This document shows positions 24,274-35,944 of a stretch of DNA of 64,000 nucleotides, piece by piece. Numbering within the stretch: position 1 is the first letter of the stretch; each line of letters starts with the position of its first letter. The translations under genes and the position numbers were made by a program. The stretch is from Lunularia cruciata (Eukaryota; Streptophyta; Marchantiopsida; Lunulariales; Lunulariaceae). The stretch lies in assembly GCA_948567375.1 (NCBI GenBank), contig OX419762.1:37119034-37183033 (forward strand), written 5' to 3'. The notes below the pieces were generated by a model. The model had not been told where the DNA came from. It was given only the letters and a program-made list of their open reading frames with translations, and did not search any database.

Positions 24274-24889
24274 CTTTTAGAAGCTCCCTGCTTGGGGTGC
24301 AAGTTAACTAGTCGGGAAGCTTCCCAAGAAGCTTCTTAGATGCTTTTAGAATATTCTAGGCTAATTTGGCTTATTCCCTACTTCATTAGCCTTACTAGCT
24401 ACGTCACTGAACTCCATACTGTTACAACATGCTTAAGATTGTATCATAACAAGCTAACCATATCATTTGCTACTGAATTGATTCATGATACTCTCCTATA
24501 GAGAATGTTACCTTTCTTGGTAATGATTCAATCTTCTTTGTCTGACCATTAGGTAACTCTACTTTGTCATTCTCATCCTTCTTTAGTTCCACCCCCAACC
24601 TTATTGCAACAAAAAGTTAAGAAATTCTCTATTTCTCCAAGGTCTATCAATACTCTCACTTGATTACCTTCTAGGACTCCATTTATGATAATGAATTGCA
24701 TGTTTGTCTTCCTCCACCTTTGCACACTTGTCCCCTTCCTCCCTTGCTTTTACTCTTCTCTATTGAGCTAGTAAGGTCACTTGGTACATTTATTGGTGAT
24801 CTTCATTTTCAGATGTGATTTCAACATCCTCTTATTCAATTTTTCTCTCCATATGGTTCAAAGGTTGCTTTTATGGGGATCTCAGACCT

Positions 24890-26450
24890 CTAGAATGATG
24901 AGCACAACAATTAATAACTATATGCTCAATTCAACCACAATTGTAACATTGCCATTGTTCTGCTCAAGCCTCTTCTCCTTATGGGACTCCATCTCTCCTT
25001 TCTTTGACATATCCTTGTTCTCCTTGGGGCGGTTGTGCTCCTTAGTCTCGGAACTGAATGTTGCCCAATTCTATAGGAATTGGTCTACCAAAGTGGGAGG
25101 TCTTAGCTTGATAGTGTTGCATCGGGACTACCTCTTCACCTCCTCCAAGCGCCCTTATTATTCTCTGAGCACAAGCAATGGCTTCACAAACAGTGCAAGG
25201 ATTTTGTACCATTATCTCTTGGTGAATTTTTTCTTTTAATCTTTATTTGAAATTGTCAAGATCTTCTATTGGACTCATATTGGTTATTGCAACATGTAGA
25301 TCAATAAATACCTCCACATCCTCTTGTATGCTATTATTTTGCTTCAACACCCAAAGTTGAGTACAAGCCATCTACACAAAATCCAATTTGGGGATTCTTT
25401 GTAGCCTTTCTTGCATTGCCATCCAAGTGATCTCTCTTCCTTTTACCAACAATCATCATTTCCACACATCGTACCATGTGAGGGCTTTATTGGTCAAGTA
25501 CCTACATGCAAACACACATGTAGAGTGATCAATGATCTTAGTTGTGAAAAATCAAAAGTATCAATTTATTCTTGAAATCCAATTTTCTACCACTTCCACG
25601 GAACATTATCCTTTGTAAGGCTTGATGTTGCATGTCTTCTTTATTCATAGTAACAATGTGGCTTTGTTGTTGACCGGGGTTGGTGTCATTGACATGAGTG
25701 GCTCTCTAGGTACTTTGACTATTGGTGCTAGGTTTTGGGGTGGTTTTCCTTCTTATATTCTTTGATCATTCCTAAGGGTACGCACTTGATTTTTTATACC
25801 TCCATGATCTCCTAAAGCTCATTCAATATCCCTTGCATTCCTTACATCAGATCTTGCAACTACGGTTCCATGATTAGTGCACATGGTAAACACTTAATCA
25901 CTACTTCCTACTTCAATAGAGGGTTAATATGATCACTCAAGAGGGGCCATGGAAGATTGGGACTACCATTGGGACCTTAAAGGCTATCACTTATTGATAA
26001 TATTCTTCACTAAAATTGTGTACTACAAAATTCCTAAACATCACTTTTGGTCTAACCACATAATTAATCTCTACTTGCATGTTGAAAGGAAGAGGATTTA
26101 GTACATTCAGATCCATCATAACAAAATGTAGATTATCAAATCCCACTCTCTATTGTATACTACCATAAGTAGAGTAACCTAGTTTGGTGAATTCATCACT
26201 ACATCCATGAACTCTACTCCAAAATGATAAATAAGATACACTCTCACTTGCTCATGCTGGATGTACATAACCTTGATGTGGAATGAATTCAAGTAGGGAA
26301 GGTAGGGTGCAAGAAATTGTCTTCTAGGTGCCTCCATCCTATCCATTCTCTAAAACACCCTATCTATCAATTGCACTAAGGTTTCTTCTCTCAAAATTAC
26401 TCAATCTTAGAAGCTCGTGTTCCTCCAAGAGGGATTATCCACTCTCTTGG
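24890..26450 (-). pseudogene. Gag part of element 2
   Basis: Minus-strand sequence parallels element 1 gag, including a knuckle-like CYNCG...HIVINC near 24890-24960 and a capsid-like region to the right. No long frame remains. Fossil. Confidence 0.6.
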
Positions 26451-26462
26451 ATTAAAAGTCTT

Positions 26463-26474
26463 GCTTTGATACCA
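26463..26474 (-). other. Primer-binding site of element 2
   Basis: Reads TGGTATCAAAGC on the minus strand, one base from the right LTR. It differs by one base from the TGGTATCAGAGC of element 1 and equals that of element 3. Confidence 0.75.
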
Positions 26475-26475
26475 T

Positions 26476-27065
26476 TGTAATAACTTGAGAATAAGAGAAC
26501 CCCCAAGAGAAACACAAGAGAGAAAACGCAAAGCTTCATACTCAATACACCAATGCTCCAAAAGAGCACCTTGTCTTTATTATATAGCAAAGAGGATCTT
26601 CTCAAAAAAAGCTCCACCCTTGGATCAGATACATGGATTGGTGACATATCAACACTTTCTACCCTTAGATTAGATGCTTGGGTGACATGTTGGTCCTTGT
26701 CCTATTTGGTTGGTCAAATAGGTTTGATTGGAAGGAAACTTTAAGGAATATTCCTATAGGAAGCTCAAAATTGCATAGATGAGTTACCATTGGAAAGCTC
26801 TCAATGAGACAAACAGTGGAGGAGAAGGTGAGACTGTTGTTCCTAAAGAGATAGATTTGTCTATTTTCAAGGCTTTATTCATCCATTTAGGCCTCCAAAA
26901 TTGGCTCTAAAGTTTTCATGGTGTTTTTGGCTCTTGCCCTATTAGTGGAAGTAATCTTTGGTGAAATTTTATCTGCTCTATTGAGTCCATCATATATAAC
27001 ATCTTTTTAGATGTTAACAAGCTTGTTTCCACTTCTAGATAATATCTCTAGCTATTGGTATTACG
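26476..27065 (-). repeat. Right LTR of element 2 (5' LTR)
   Basis: Begins TGTAATAAC and ends GGTATTAC(G). It matches 14426-15022 throughout. TTTCC follows, nearly equal to CTTCC at the left end. Confidence 0.85.
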
Positions 27066-29000
27066 TTTCCTCTTCCTTTTCTTCTTGAATAGGGACGTTT
27101 GATTTGTTTGTTATTGGTGCTAGAGTATCTTCTACCTCAATATCAATCTCTTCATCTTTGGCCCCATCCTTATCTCCTAACCAAATGCCTTCTTGACCTT
27201 CAGGCTGAAGTTCCTCCCTTCATTTAATGGTGCAACCTCTTTCTCCAATGATGGGGGTTAAGGAGTAGGACTAAGGGGTTTGGATAAGGTATTGACTGTC
27301 TCTTCAAACACTCCTTTGGCTTCTCCCTTTCTTTCTTCATTTATGTAGGGTGGATAGCATATGCAGGATCCTTGTATTGCTCTTCTTCTTCTTTTGCAAT
27401 GTCATGCAAAGTAAAACATCCTCCTCTTCTTGATCTTCTTCTTCCTCATGAGTGTCTTCCTCCAAAGCCACTTCTTCCTCCTTGTTTGAAGTCACTTCAA
27501 CAATTGGAGGATTCTTCTTTGCTCTCTTCTTTGTTGGAGTAGTGGTCCAAACTAGAGGAGCATACTTCTTCTTAGGTGCCACTACTTCTTCCTCCATAAC
27601 ATAAATTTTCCAATCATAGTGAATTTTGCATCCACTTCTAGATACTTCTTGATCATTGACTTCCCTTTAGGTTGGGAAGTGAAGTCTCTTGCGGGAGAGT
27701 AGTAGGTAGGAAATCTACTCTACTCTTTCACCTACAATAAATTAATATCCATGTAGAAATGGGTTGCAAATGGGGCTAGGTAGGTAGCTCCTCCTTCATC
27801 CAAGAAATGTTGATGAAAGGTTTGGGCTTGTAGATCAAACATATGAGCCCAATTCATAGTTTCACCCTAAACATCAAGAAAGCCTCCTTACTATTTGTTA
27901 GGTAAGTTGTTTGCTTGTGCAACAAAAATTCATGACTTCCTTGACTATTTCTCTTCAGGCTAGATCCTTAAAATTGAGAATCCACCAACCATTGTTTTTG
28001 TTGGTTGCATGGTTCTTTGAAGGTAGAATTGATCTTTGGGGTAAGTTCCTTGTTAGAATACTTAATATCAATGATCATTACCCTTGATGGGCTTGCATTT
28101 GAGCCAATAATATTCTGCCAATGTTCTTTGGGCCAAGCACATGGGTTCCTTCTTAAATCCCCACTATTCTTCTCCCTCCTTACTATTGTCTCATGGATCA
28201 CCTAAAAAATTGTCAAATCCCGATCCCAAAGCAAGAAGCTCAAATTTTTTCTTTGGATTACTTCTCTCTTATAGTACATTGCACATTGATTCATTGTTGG
28301 ACTTCTAAGAATGGCTTTGGAGGCCTTCCTCATGGGTTTCTAAACCAAGAATTTCTTTGCTTAATTGCTAAAGAAATGAGGACAAATATGGTCAACTAAA
28401 AACAAGGAAAGTTGAGACAATGAGTACTTGATTGTGAGTTCAAGCTATGCTTCTAGATTAGAAACAATATCAATGTTGCAATAAGTGGAGTTGATCATTC
28501 CACACGTTGTTTTATAAGCAAAGTCTTCAATTATTCTTTAGCCAGAAGTGGTTGGCCACTCCCTTGAATCCCTATCATGCACTTAATGTGTGGTATCTCC
28601 TGCACATGTGAAAATTTCTCCTCCTCAATGGTCTTTGTTACCAAGGCAAGTACTGAGCCAAATGTTGACAATCTTCCTTAGAATGTAAACCATCCTTCTT
28701 GAAGTACATTTTTCATCCTTGAACTAGTTGGCAACACATTCAAATGGGTGTATAGTTCTTGACATCTCTTAGCTATGGGACTAATGGTGACTATGCAAAC
28801 TCATTTGGTTGAGTTTTGGTCTTGGCTAAAGTGCTTTCGAGCCAAAAGTCCTTCTATACGGACTTCTTTACACTGCGATTCTTCTCCACCAAAGCCATTT
28901 TCCCTTGAGGTTTCTTTGGCCGAGTGTAGGATCCGGCATTCTTTAGCTAGCTAACCTTCTGGCTCATGATCTTTGCTTCAGGTTGTTAGCTCATTAGGCA
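27066..29000 (-). repeat. Repeat X, copy 1, right piece (protein-like frames, unknown family)
   Basis: Minus-strand frames show a conserved N-terminal-type stretch (27968-28201: NSGDLRRNPCAWPKEHWQNI, NASPSRVMIIDIKY) and then GETMNWAHMFDLQAQTFHQH-like coding (about 27610-27870). A Lys-rich to acidic region follows (27337-27597: KKRAKKNPPIVEV, EEDTHEEEEDQEEED). The second copy at 31.9-35.2 kb has the same order. I do not recognise the protein. A decayed mobile-element or captured gene family is the simplest reading. Confidence 0.5.
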
Positions 29001-29219
29001 CAACCAAAAATATTGCTACATTTAAGAGCTTCCCTCCTTCAAGACTATATTAACCTATCATTTCCTCCCAAATACGGATGAAATTAAGTTGACAAGAATT
29101 TATGCAAAAATATGAGCACCACAAATTTTCTTCATGATGAGCCAACTCAAGCACAAATCATACTCTTCAAAGCAACCTCATTCAAAAATCACAATCTCTA
29201 ATTTACTACCAAAAATAGA

Positions 29220-29667
29220 TCATTCTCAACATGTCTTCACATACAACTTATCCATTGATAGAATATGAGCCTTTCCTATTGAAATAAATCTCTTCATTGA
29301 CTTTTGGTCTTTGCTCTAAGTGGAATAATGTCCAATATACCAATCCCACACATCCTTCAAAACCCTTTTTGGCAAAAATGTTGGAAATTTTGTCTCTTTC
29401 TTCTTTGGTGTGTCATACCACCTCTGTCTTGAGCATGGATAAAATTAATGTCATTATACTCTCTATATAGTTGATGGTTGAACTTGCATTGATGCACCAT
29501 AAATTCTTGGTCCTAGCCATACATACTCTATTTCCATTGTGTCCAAACCTATCAAGAGCCATCACAAGTTGTAGCAAAATAGGTGTTTGTAACTTGTGGG
29601 ACTCATTTCTTAACACCTTGTGATCTTCAATCAACTTGAGCAATTGATGGATGGACCACAAATCCAT
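29220..29667 (-). pseudogene. PIF/Harbinger-like DDE transposase remnant
   Basis: Minus-strand frames read ILLQLVMALDRFGHNGNRVC and NLWCINASSTINYIES, then in an adjacent frame ERDKISNIFAKKGFEGCVGL and NEEIYFNRKGSYSING. These resemble the helix-turn-helix and first catalytic region of Harbinger nucleases, where G[FC]xGxVDGT and YF[ND]RK..YS..QxVC are typical. Here the VDGT aspartate position reads VYWT, and the sequence is broken by a frame change (near 29413) and in-frame stops, so it is a dead DNA-transposon copy. No terminal inverted repeats or neighbouring Myb-like gene were identified. The call rests on motif recall, not a search. Confidence 0.55.
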
Positions 29668-31860
29668 GCAAACTAATTTTTGAAAGAAAGAGTGTCAAGA
29701 ACATGTAAGAAATAATGTACAAATTTTGTACTTTGAATGGTTACACTCCTTGTTGCCAAGTATGTCAAGAGTGTAAGAAATCCAACCATTTCATAATTAT
29801 CTTGTTTTCATCAAGTGAAAATTCATCACTGCTCCAACTTTCTATCCTACTACATTTATTCCATTCCCTTTGAGTACATTTTTAACCCTATCCTTGTCCA
29901 TCTCTAAAATTCCTTTCTCTTTGCATCTTTTTTTCCTTCTCAAGCAATTAGCATGCACTACATCACAACAAACTTTTCTCCTCACTACCAAACAACTAAT
30001 CAGCAAATTAACAACTACCCACCAATTTCATTATCCTTGAATTCAATGATACCTATTAGTAGAGAAAAAAAAAATCTCCAAACTAATTTAAACAGTAAGT
30101 TGCAAGTCATGGAACTATTGAAATTATGTCCAATAATGCATGATCCTCACTACACAAAACTATCAGATCAAAAATTAAAATCATATATATGTATGGGGGT
30201 ATCAAACCTCCTTCACTCATTGCAATAATTGAATTAGACTCAAAAGAGCCTTATTTGTTTGCACAATAATTCAAAAGTGCAAATATCAATTCTTCTCAAC
30301 TCCTCCTACCATGTGTACTTTCTATATTATGACACATGTATCAATTAAAATTCAAATTCAATGCTTTATTTCTCATTAAGACTTATGGATTCATTAAGAG
30401 TTATGGAAAACCCATAAAAAGCTATGAGTCACAAAAAGCATGACCTATAAAGATTTTATGGAGCTTTTGGATTCTCCTAAAAAATTCAAGGTACACTTGG
30501 CATTTGATACCTATAAAAATTATTATGGGAAAATTATGGTAGTTGAAAAGCTTGAATTTGAGATGCCCTAACATCTAAGTAAAGACTCTTGTTTATGTTG
30601 TTTATCTAATGAATAATCTAAGAGGAAGGTGTGATTGCTTTCTTGAGTTACCTGTTTGTGTGTTACAATTGATAGAGATTAAGATAATTCTTCATCTAGA
30701 AAGGACTACTCTGATTGACATGAAATTAGCCCCCATTTGTAACAACCCTATGTCAATGTACTAATAGTAAAATGATCAAAACAAGTTGATCCCATGAGGA
30801 TATAGATAAAAGATGGCTAGAAGTGAAGAGAAAATATCATAAGTTGCAATTTTATTATTATTTGTTGTTTAATCTCTTGGGTAGAAACCACTCCTAGTAT
30901 AAGGGTAGATGCTCTATGGACCTGCGGCTTATGGCTGCATGGTTCTCTTAGGCTCTAAAAATGAGAGCTTTGGTTGTTTTTGTTCATGGACCCGCTACAT
31001 CACTTTACAAAAACCTAAAGTTATCCTAAGTCAGTCTCAAAACTACATGTTATTGAAGTTACCTTGAAGGTGATAGTGCACTTTGCACTAAAGCCTCCAA
31101 CTTTGATAGTTTTACTCTTATGTGAAAGCACACCACCAAAGAGGCTTAACTAGCAAGCAAATTTTCTTGAGTTTTGATTCCGTGTTACTAATGGTACTTA
31201 AGACTGATAAAATCCATCATCAGTCCGTGCTCTACATTCAGACTCCAATTGACAACTCTTCCTCTTGGATTCAACAATTGCAATCCTTTAGGAAGATTAA
31301 CACCTCTATATTGACAAGTCCATTTGAAGTTGGACATTAAGTCAACACATATTGACCAAACTGGACTTTGGTTTGATATGAAGTTGTATGGTAAAGTGGA
31401 CTTGTTCATTATAGGGTTGAAGCCTTATGTACAATTCCTATTGCTACTCCACTTTGCACCAAAGGGTCTTGAATAGCTAAGCGGGTTCCTTGCCAAACCT
31501 AACTACCCTATTGCCACCAATTATGGCCTTAATTTCTATCTTATCCTATTCTTAATTGCTTAATGAGACCTTGTCAAGTGCTAGGGAAGCTATCAATTCT
31601 TCCCCTAAGTATGCAATGTAAATAATGAATGTTGTTCCTAGGTTACCGCACCAAAGAGTTCTTTGGCTAAAACTTGGTCAAATGTTATTTATTCTAAAAT
31701 ACCATGCCAAAGCCTTTGGTCTAGTTCCTAAATTAAAAGTGTACAAAGAATATCCATATCTAAGAGGATAGGTTGGGAGTTCTTGCAAGAATCAGCTAAG
31801 TTCTATGTACAATTGCTAGAATGGATCAAAGAATGTACATTAATTTAACACTATGGTTCC
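29668..31860. other. AT-rich stretch without recognised genes
   Basis: The sequence is AT-rich, with short frames only (for example 29953-30228 and 31122-31340) that show no recognisable domain. Some phrases near 31440-31740 recur locally (CACCAAAG, CCAAAGCC...), suggesting old repeats, but no element could be delimited. Confidence 0.5.
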
Positions 31861-34800
31861 TTTTGGTATCTTGGGTGCCTTTGCTCCATGCTCTATTGAG
31901 AAGAACATCCTTTGCCCTTGAATTGTTGAAGGACTTCTTTAATCTGCTCCTTGTAATTGCCAATCTTTAATATGCCTAAGTTCAAAACTTTGTTGAACTT
32001 TTGGTCCACATGTCCTTGAAGTCAAAGAGCAAGTTGGTCCATCAATTCTTCTTCATACATCTTTTTCTTCAACTTTTGAGCCTAAACCCATAGTTTTTGA
32101 ATTTGGAAATTGGTCACTCTCCCTTTGACTTCTTCTTGGAGCATCTCCAAAAATTGCACTTGGATTTCTTCCACCTGTTGGAGTTCTTCATTCTTCTTTG
32201 TTTCAGTCTGCAAGCACTTTGCTTGAAAGTCCTCATCCAACTTTTGGTGTAGGCACTCTTGTTTGGCTTCTTTCTCCATGGCCAAAGCCAACTCCTTAGC
32301 TTGGGCCTCCCATTGCACTACTACCTCCTTATGATACTCAAGCATATGCAACTCCAAGGTTGTATTCTGAACCTTGGTGTTGGTTAGCTCTTGACACAAG
32401 CTCTATACTTCCTCATCTTGAGCTTGGAGCTGATCCTTGTAGTTGAGCTCCTTCTCCTTCTTCTCCATTCTTGACTTTGCTAACTTCAACTATAATCGGC
32501 CCAATTCCTTCCCTTGGTTTTTTCGTTTGGAAAGCAAGAGAGGTATTCTTTTTCTTCTCCTCAAAAATTTCATGCACTAAGGAGTTTACTTTCTTTGCTT
32601 CCTCCTTGTAGCAATCTTAGCTTCAGAGGCACTTCCTTCTAGAGCTTACTTTCTTGGGCATTCCTTGTATAAATTTCATTGTGCATCTTCCACACCAAGG
32701 TGATCTCTAGAAACTCATGTTGGTATTGGGATAGTAGGAGTTCCATCAATTGCAAAACCAACCCTACCAAATGAGTAACAAAGTGTGCCCTCTCCAAAAC
32801 TCAACTAGCAATGGTTTGGCTTGATCCTTCTTCCTTTTATTACAAGACCATGACTTTCACTTCCTCTACAATCTACACTAGAGTCTCCTTTACTTCAACA
32901 TTTATCTCATCTTCAAGTTTGGCCTTGTCCTTGTCTTTAGGTTGAATAACATTTGGAACTTCATGCCAAAGTTCATCTCCTTCCTTTGGGTGCTTACTCA
33001 TCTTCTCTAAAGATGGGGATCAAGGAGTGGAGCTTGGGGGTCTGGGCCCTAGTTCGGTAACCTCCTCTTGGGTTTCATCATCCTTCTCATCATCCTCCTT
33101 TGTTTCCTCACCTCCATACCAAGGTGGTATAGTCAATGATCTTTGTACACTCATGCTAGTATTGGGGTAGCAAAAGTTCCATCAATTGCAAAACTGACCC
33201 CCACTAAATGAATAACAACGTGGGCACCTTCCAAAACTCGGCTAGCAATGGTTTGGCTTTTATTACAAGACCTAGACTTCCACTTCCTCTACAATCTGCA
33301 TTGGAGTCTCCTTTGCCTTGACATCTATCTCCTCTTCAAGTTCAACCTTGTCCTTATCTTTAGGCCAAATAACATTTTGAACTTTGGGCCAAAGTTCATC
33401 TCCTTCCTTTGGGTACTTACTCATCTTCTCCAAAGATGTGGATCAAGGATTGGGGTCTTGGAGTTTGGGCTCTAGTCTAGTCACCTCTTCTTGGGTTTCA
33501 TCATCCTTCTCATCTTTCTCCTTTGTTTCTTCCTGGTCTTTGAATATTGGGAGTTTGGGGGCAGATTGGGATATCCTCAAATTGGTCTTCTTCTTCATGG
33601 TCCTCTTCCTCCGATTGTAGAGTGAAGGACCTTTCTTCTTATTTTGTTTTGTTCTCCAAACAAACTTCTTCTTCCTCTTTGGATTTGGAGGCCATATTGA
33701 TGACCAAAGGGTCTTCTTTGACCGCTTCTTTGTTGGTGAGGCAATCTGGACTGGTGGTGCTTATTTCTTCTTTAGCTTGGTATTCACCACCTCCTCTTCC
33801 ATAGGCAAGAACTTGCTTGTCACATGAAACATTTGTCTCTTGATATTTCTAGATCATAACCTTCTCCTTGGGTTAGGAAGGAAAGTAATCCACAATAGGA
33901 TAATGATTTAGAAATCTCCTACACTCCTCCTTGTTTAACAAATTGAGAGACAAATTGAGACCCATGTAGAAATGGATTGCAAGAGTGCTAGGTAAGTGGA
34001 TCCTCTCTAATCCAAGAAATCATGATGAAGGGTTTGGGCATGTAAATAAAACATGCAAGCCCAATTCACAAGCTCGCCTTCATACATACATCTTATGAAA
34101 GAAGACGACTTGGGTATTGGTTAAATAAGTTGTCCATTTGTACGTAACAACTTCATAACTACTTCTACAATTGCTTGATGAATTGAGTCCTTATAGTTGA
34201 GAATTTGCCAAGCATTGTTGTGGTTGCAAGTTTGCCCAAAGGTGTCCTTGATCTCCTAGGTCAGCTCCCCATCATAGAACTTGGTGTCAATTGTCATCGC
34301 TCCAACTGGGCTTGCATCCGGACCAAGGACATTCCTCTATCTCTTCTGTCCAGCCCATGGGATTTCCTCTCAAGTCCTCACTACTTCTTTCCTTTGGGCT
34401 CATGGTCCTATGAATAATCTCAAAATCAATTGCATCCCAATCCTAGAGCAAGAATCCCATATGCTTTAAATTAGCTCTCTTCTACAATACAATGCCCAAG
34501 TATTCACTATTTGGCTTTGGAGGATGTCTTTGGAGGCCTTCTTCATGGGTTTTTGAACAAACACTATTCTTTCAAAGACTATGGAACGCAAGCAAAGGTT
34601 GGTTTGGCTTCAAAGACTAGAAAACAATAACAATGAAGGCTCAAATTGGGATAGACTGCATGCAATCAATCTCTTGTAATGCAAAAAGTGGAAGTGGCCA
34701 TTTCCCACTTGGTTTTATAAGCAAAGTCTTCAGTGATTTTTTGGTCAAAAAGTGGTTGGGTTGTCCTTGTTCCTTGTCACACATTCAATGCTGAGTATTG

Positions 34801-35180
34801 TTTGCACTTGAAACTATCACTCTACCGCAATGGTTTGGGTTCCAAATGTGACCATTGGGCCAAATGCCAATAGTCCTCTTCAAAATGCAAGCCACTTTTA
34901 TTGATTTGGAACAATTATCGTTGAATTTGTTGGTGGCGCATTCAAAATTGGTGTATGGTGTTTGCCATGTGTTGGGTCCAAAAAGAAAAGCAGTAGGGCA
35001 AACTCATTCGGCTGGGTTTTAATCGTGTGCAAAGTGCTATCGGGCCAATGTCATGCTATGCAGAGACCTTCGAGCTGAAGTCCTTCTCCCCTCAGCCATT
35101 CACCTTTGAGCACCCTTCGGTCTTGACTCTGTTTCTTGCAGTTTTCCTCCATGTGTTACTCTGACTCAACCTCTTATAAT
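31860..35180 (-). repeat. Repeat X, copy 2 (protein-like frames with coiled coil)
   Basis: Parallels 27066-29000 plus 14041-14425. Right to left on the minus strand: a region matching 28560-28990, the conserved DLRGNP / GAMTIDTKFYDGELT-like stretch (34200-34450), a Lys/acidic segment (about 33550-33850), a duplicated segment, then a coiled-coil frame (32082-32399: TKVQNTTLELHMLEYHKEVV, KELALAMEKEAKQECLHQKL, heptad-like) and MDQLAL/QKFNKVLNLGILK-like coding to about 31860. Function unknown; decayed. Confidence 0.5.
32696..33515. repeat. Tandem duplication of about 425-437 bp inside repeat X copy 2
   Basis: AGCAATGGTTTGGCTT occurs at about 32806 and 33243, and AAAGTTCATCTCCTTCCTTT near 32970 and 33393. 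The two copies run about 32696-33090 and 33136-33515. Copy 1 of repeat X does not appear to have this duplication. Confidence 0.75.
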
Positions 35181-35900
35181 TTGGGTTGCTAGTTAAGGAG
35201 TAACAATTCAAAGAATGCACTATCTACAAGTTTTCCTATCTAATTTTATAGAATCGACAAGTTGACATTCCTTACAAACAAAGTTGAAATTAATAAAAAG
35301 CAAATTAACACAAAAAGATGAACACCACACCATTCTTATACTACCTTTCTTTGTCCATTTTATCATTCTTTGTCAATTGAATTGATAATTTTTGATTCAA
35401 TTGTAGGACGACTATTCTGAGTAATTTTGCCAATGATAAGGATAACGTGCACACTATATGTGTGTGGTATCTCTTGATAACGTGCCCACGATATAATATA
35501 GACTATAGTTGTCTCTTTTGATGGTAGAGAAAAATATTTTTTTATGAGTGTAAAGCACATAATAGAAATTTAAACAAATATTCTATAACGATCATCAGTG
35601 ACTGGCAGCTCTAATGTGGACTAGTGTGATAACTTGATACGGATCAACGTTGCAGTTGATTGTCCTAGTTGGTAGCGTATGCGAGACTGCCTCTGCCTAG
35701 GTCATTTGGGTAAACTAGACTTCTTGGAATTTGATATAGAGCAATGTGGCAGTTATGGCAATATATAAGATAAATGTCTATAGAAACAAAGTCTATCAAT
35801 CCAAGAAGTTAACTGCCAGCATGGGGTGACTAAATCCACGTTCACCTTGGGGTTGAGATTGGTTTTCGTAAGACTCGAACCCTTGAAGACGCGCGAACCA

Positions 35901-35944
35901 TGCATCAAATCGACAGGGGGAAGTCCCCCTGTCGATTTAATGCA
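35901..35944. other. Near-perfect 44-bp palindrome (hairpin)
   Basis: A perfect 15-bp inverted repeat (AAATCGACAGGGGGA, 2-base loop AG, and its complement) spans 35907-35938. After one mismatched pair, five more pairs (TGCAT/ATGCA) extend it to 35901-35944. On the minus strand GGGTTCGAGTC follows about 25 bases downstream and resembles a Pol III B box. No A box or tRNA fold was found. Confidence 0.7.

Larger units (their letters stand above)
18090..24426 (-). mobile_element. Element 3: Ty3/gypsy chromovirus fossil (family B), nested in element 2
   Basis: Flanked by the exact duplication ACATG (18085-18089 and 24427-24431) and bounded by 423-425-bp LTRs (18090-18512 and 24002-24426). On the minus strand: primer site (23989-24000), gag-like region (about 22810-23780), protease (22356-22790), RT and RNase H (20966-22197), integrase (about 19300-20720, carrying a solo LTR), GPY/F and chromodomain (18589-19092), and purine tract. 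LTRs differ by about 6% by eye. The pol frames are unusually long for this window, but the copy is still broken, with several breaks. Confidence 0.9.
24002..24426 (-). repeat. Right LTR of element 3 (5' LTR)
   Basis: Begins TGTAAAAGACC and ends CATACTGTTACA. A primer site reading TGGTATCAAAGC on the minus strand (23989-24000) adjoins its inner edge, one base away. Confidence 0.88.
14426..27065 (-). mobile_element. Element 2: Ty3/gypsy chromovirus fossil (family A), host of element 3
   Basis: Same family as element 1. On the minus strand: right LTR (26476-27065), primer site (26463-26474), gag with a knuckle near 24890-24960, protease region split by element 3, RT (about 17115-17900), RNase H (16612-17096), integrase (about 15600-16320), degenerate chromodomain (about 15040-15216) and left LTR (14426-15022). 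Flanks CTTCC (14421-14425) and TTTCC (27066-27070) are a slightly decayed target duplication. LTRs differ by roughly 10% by eye, so it is older than elements 1 and 3. Broken, with many breaks. Confidence 0.88.
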
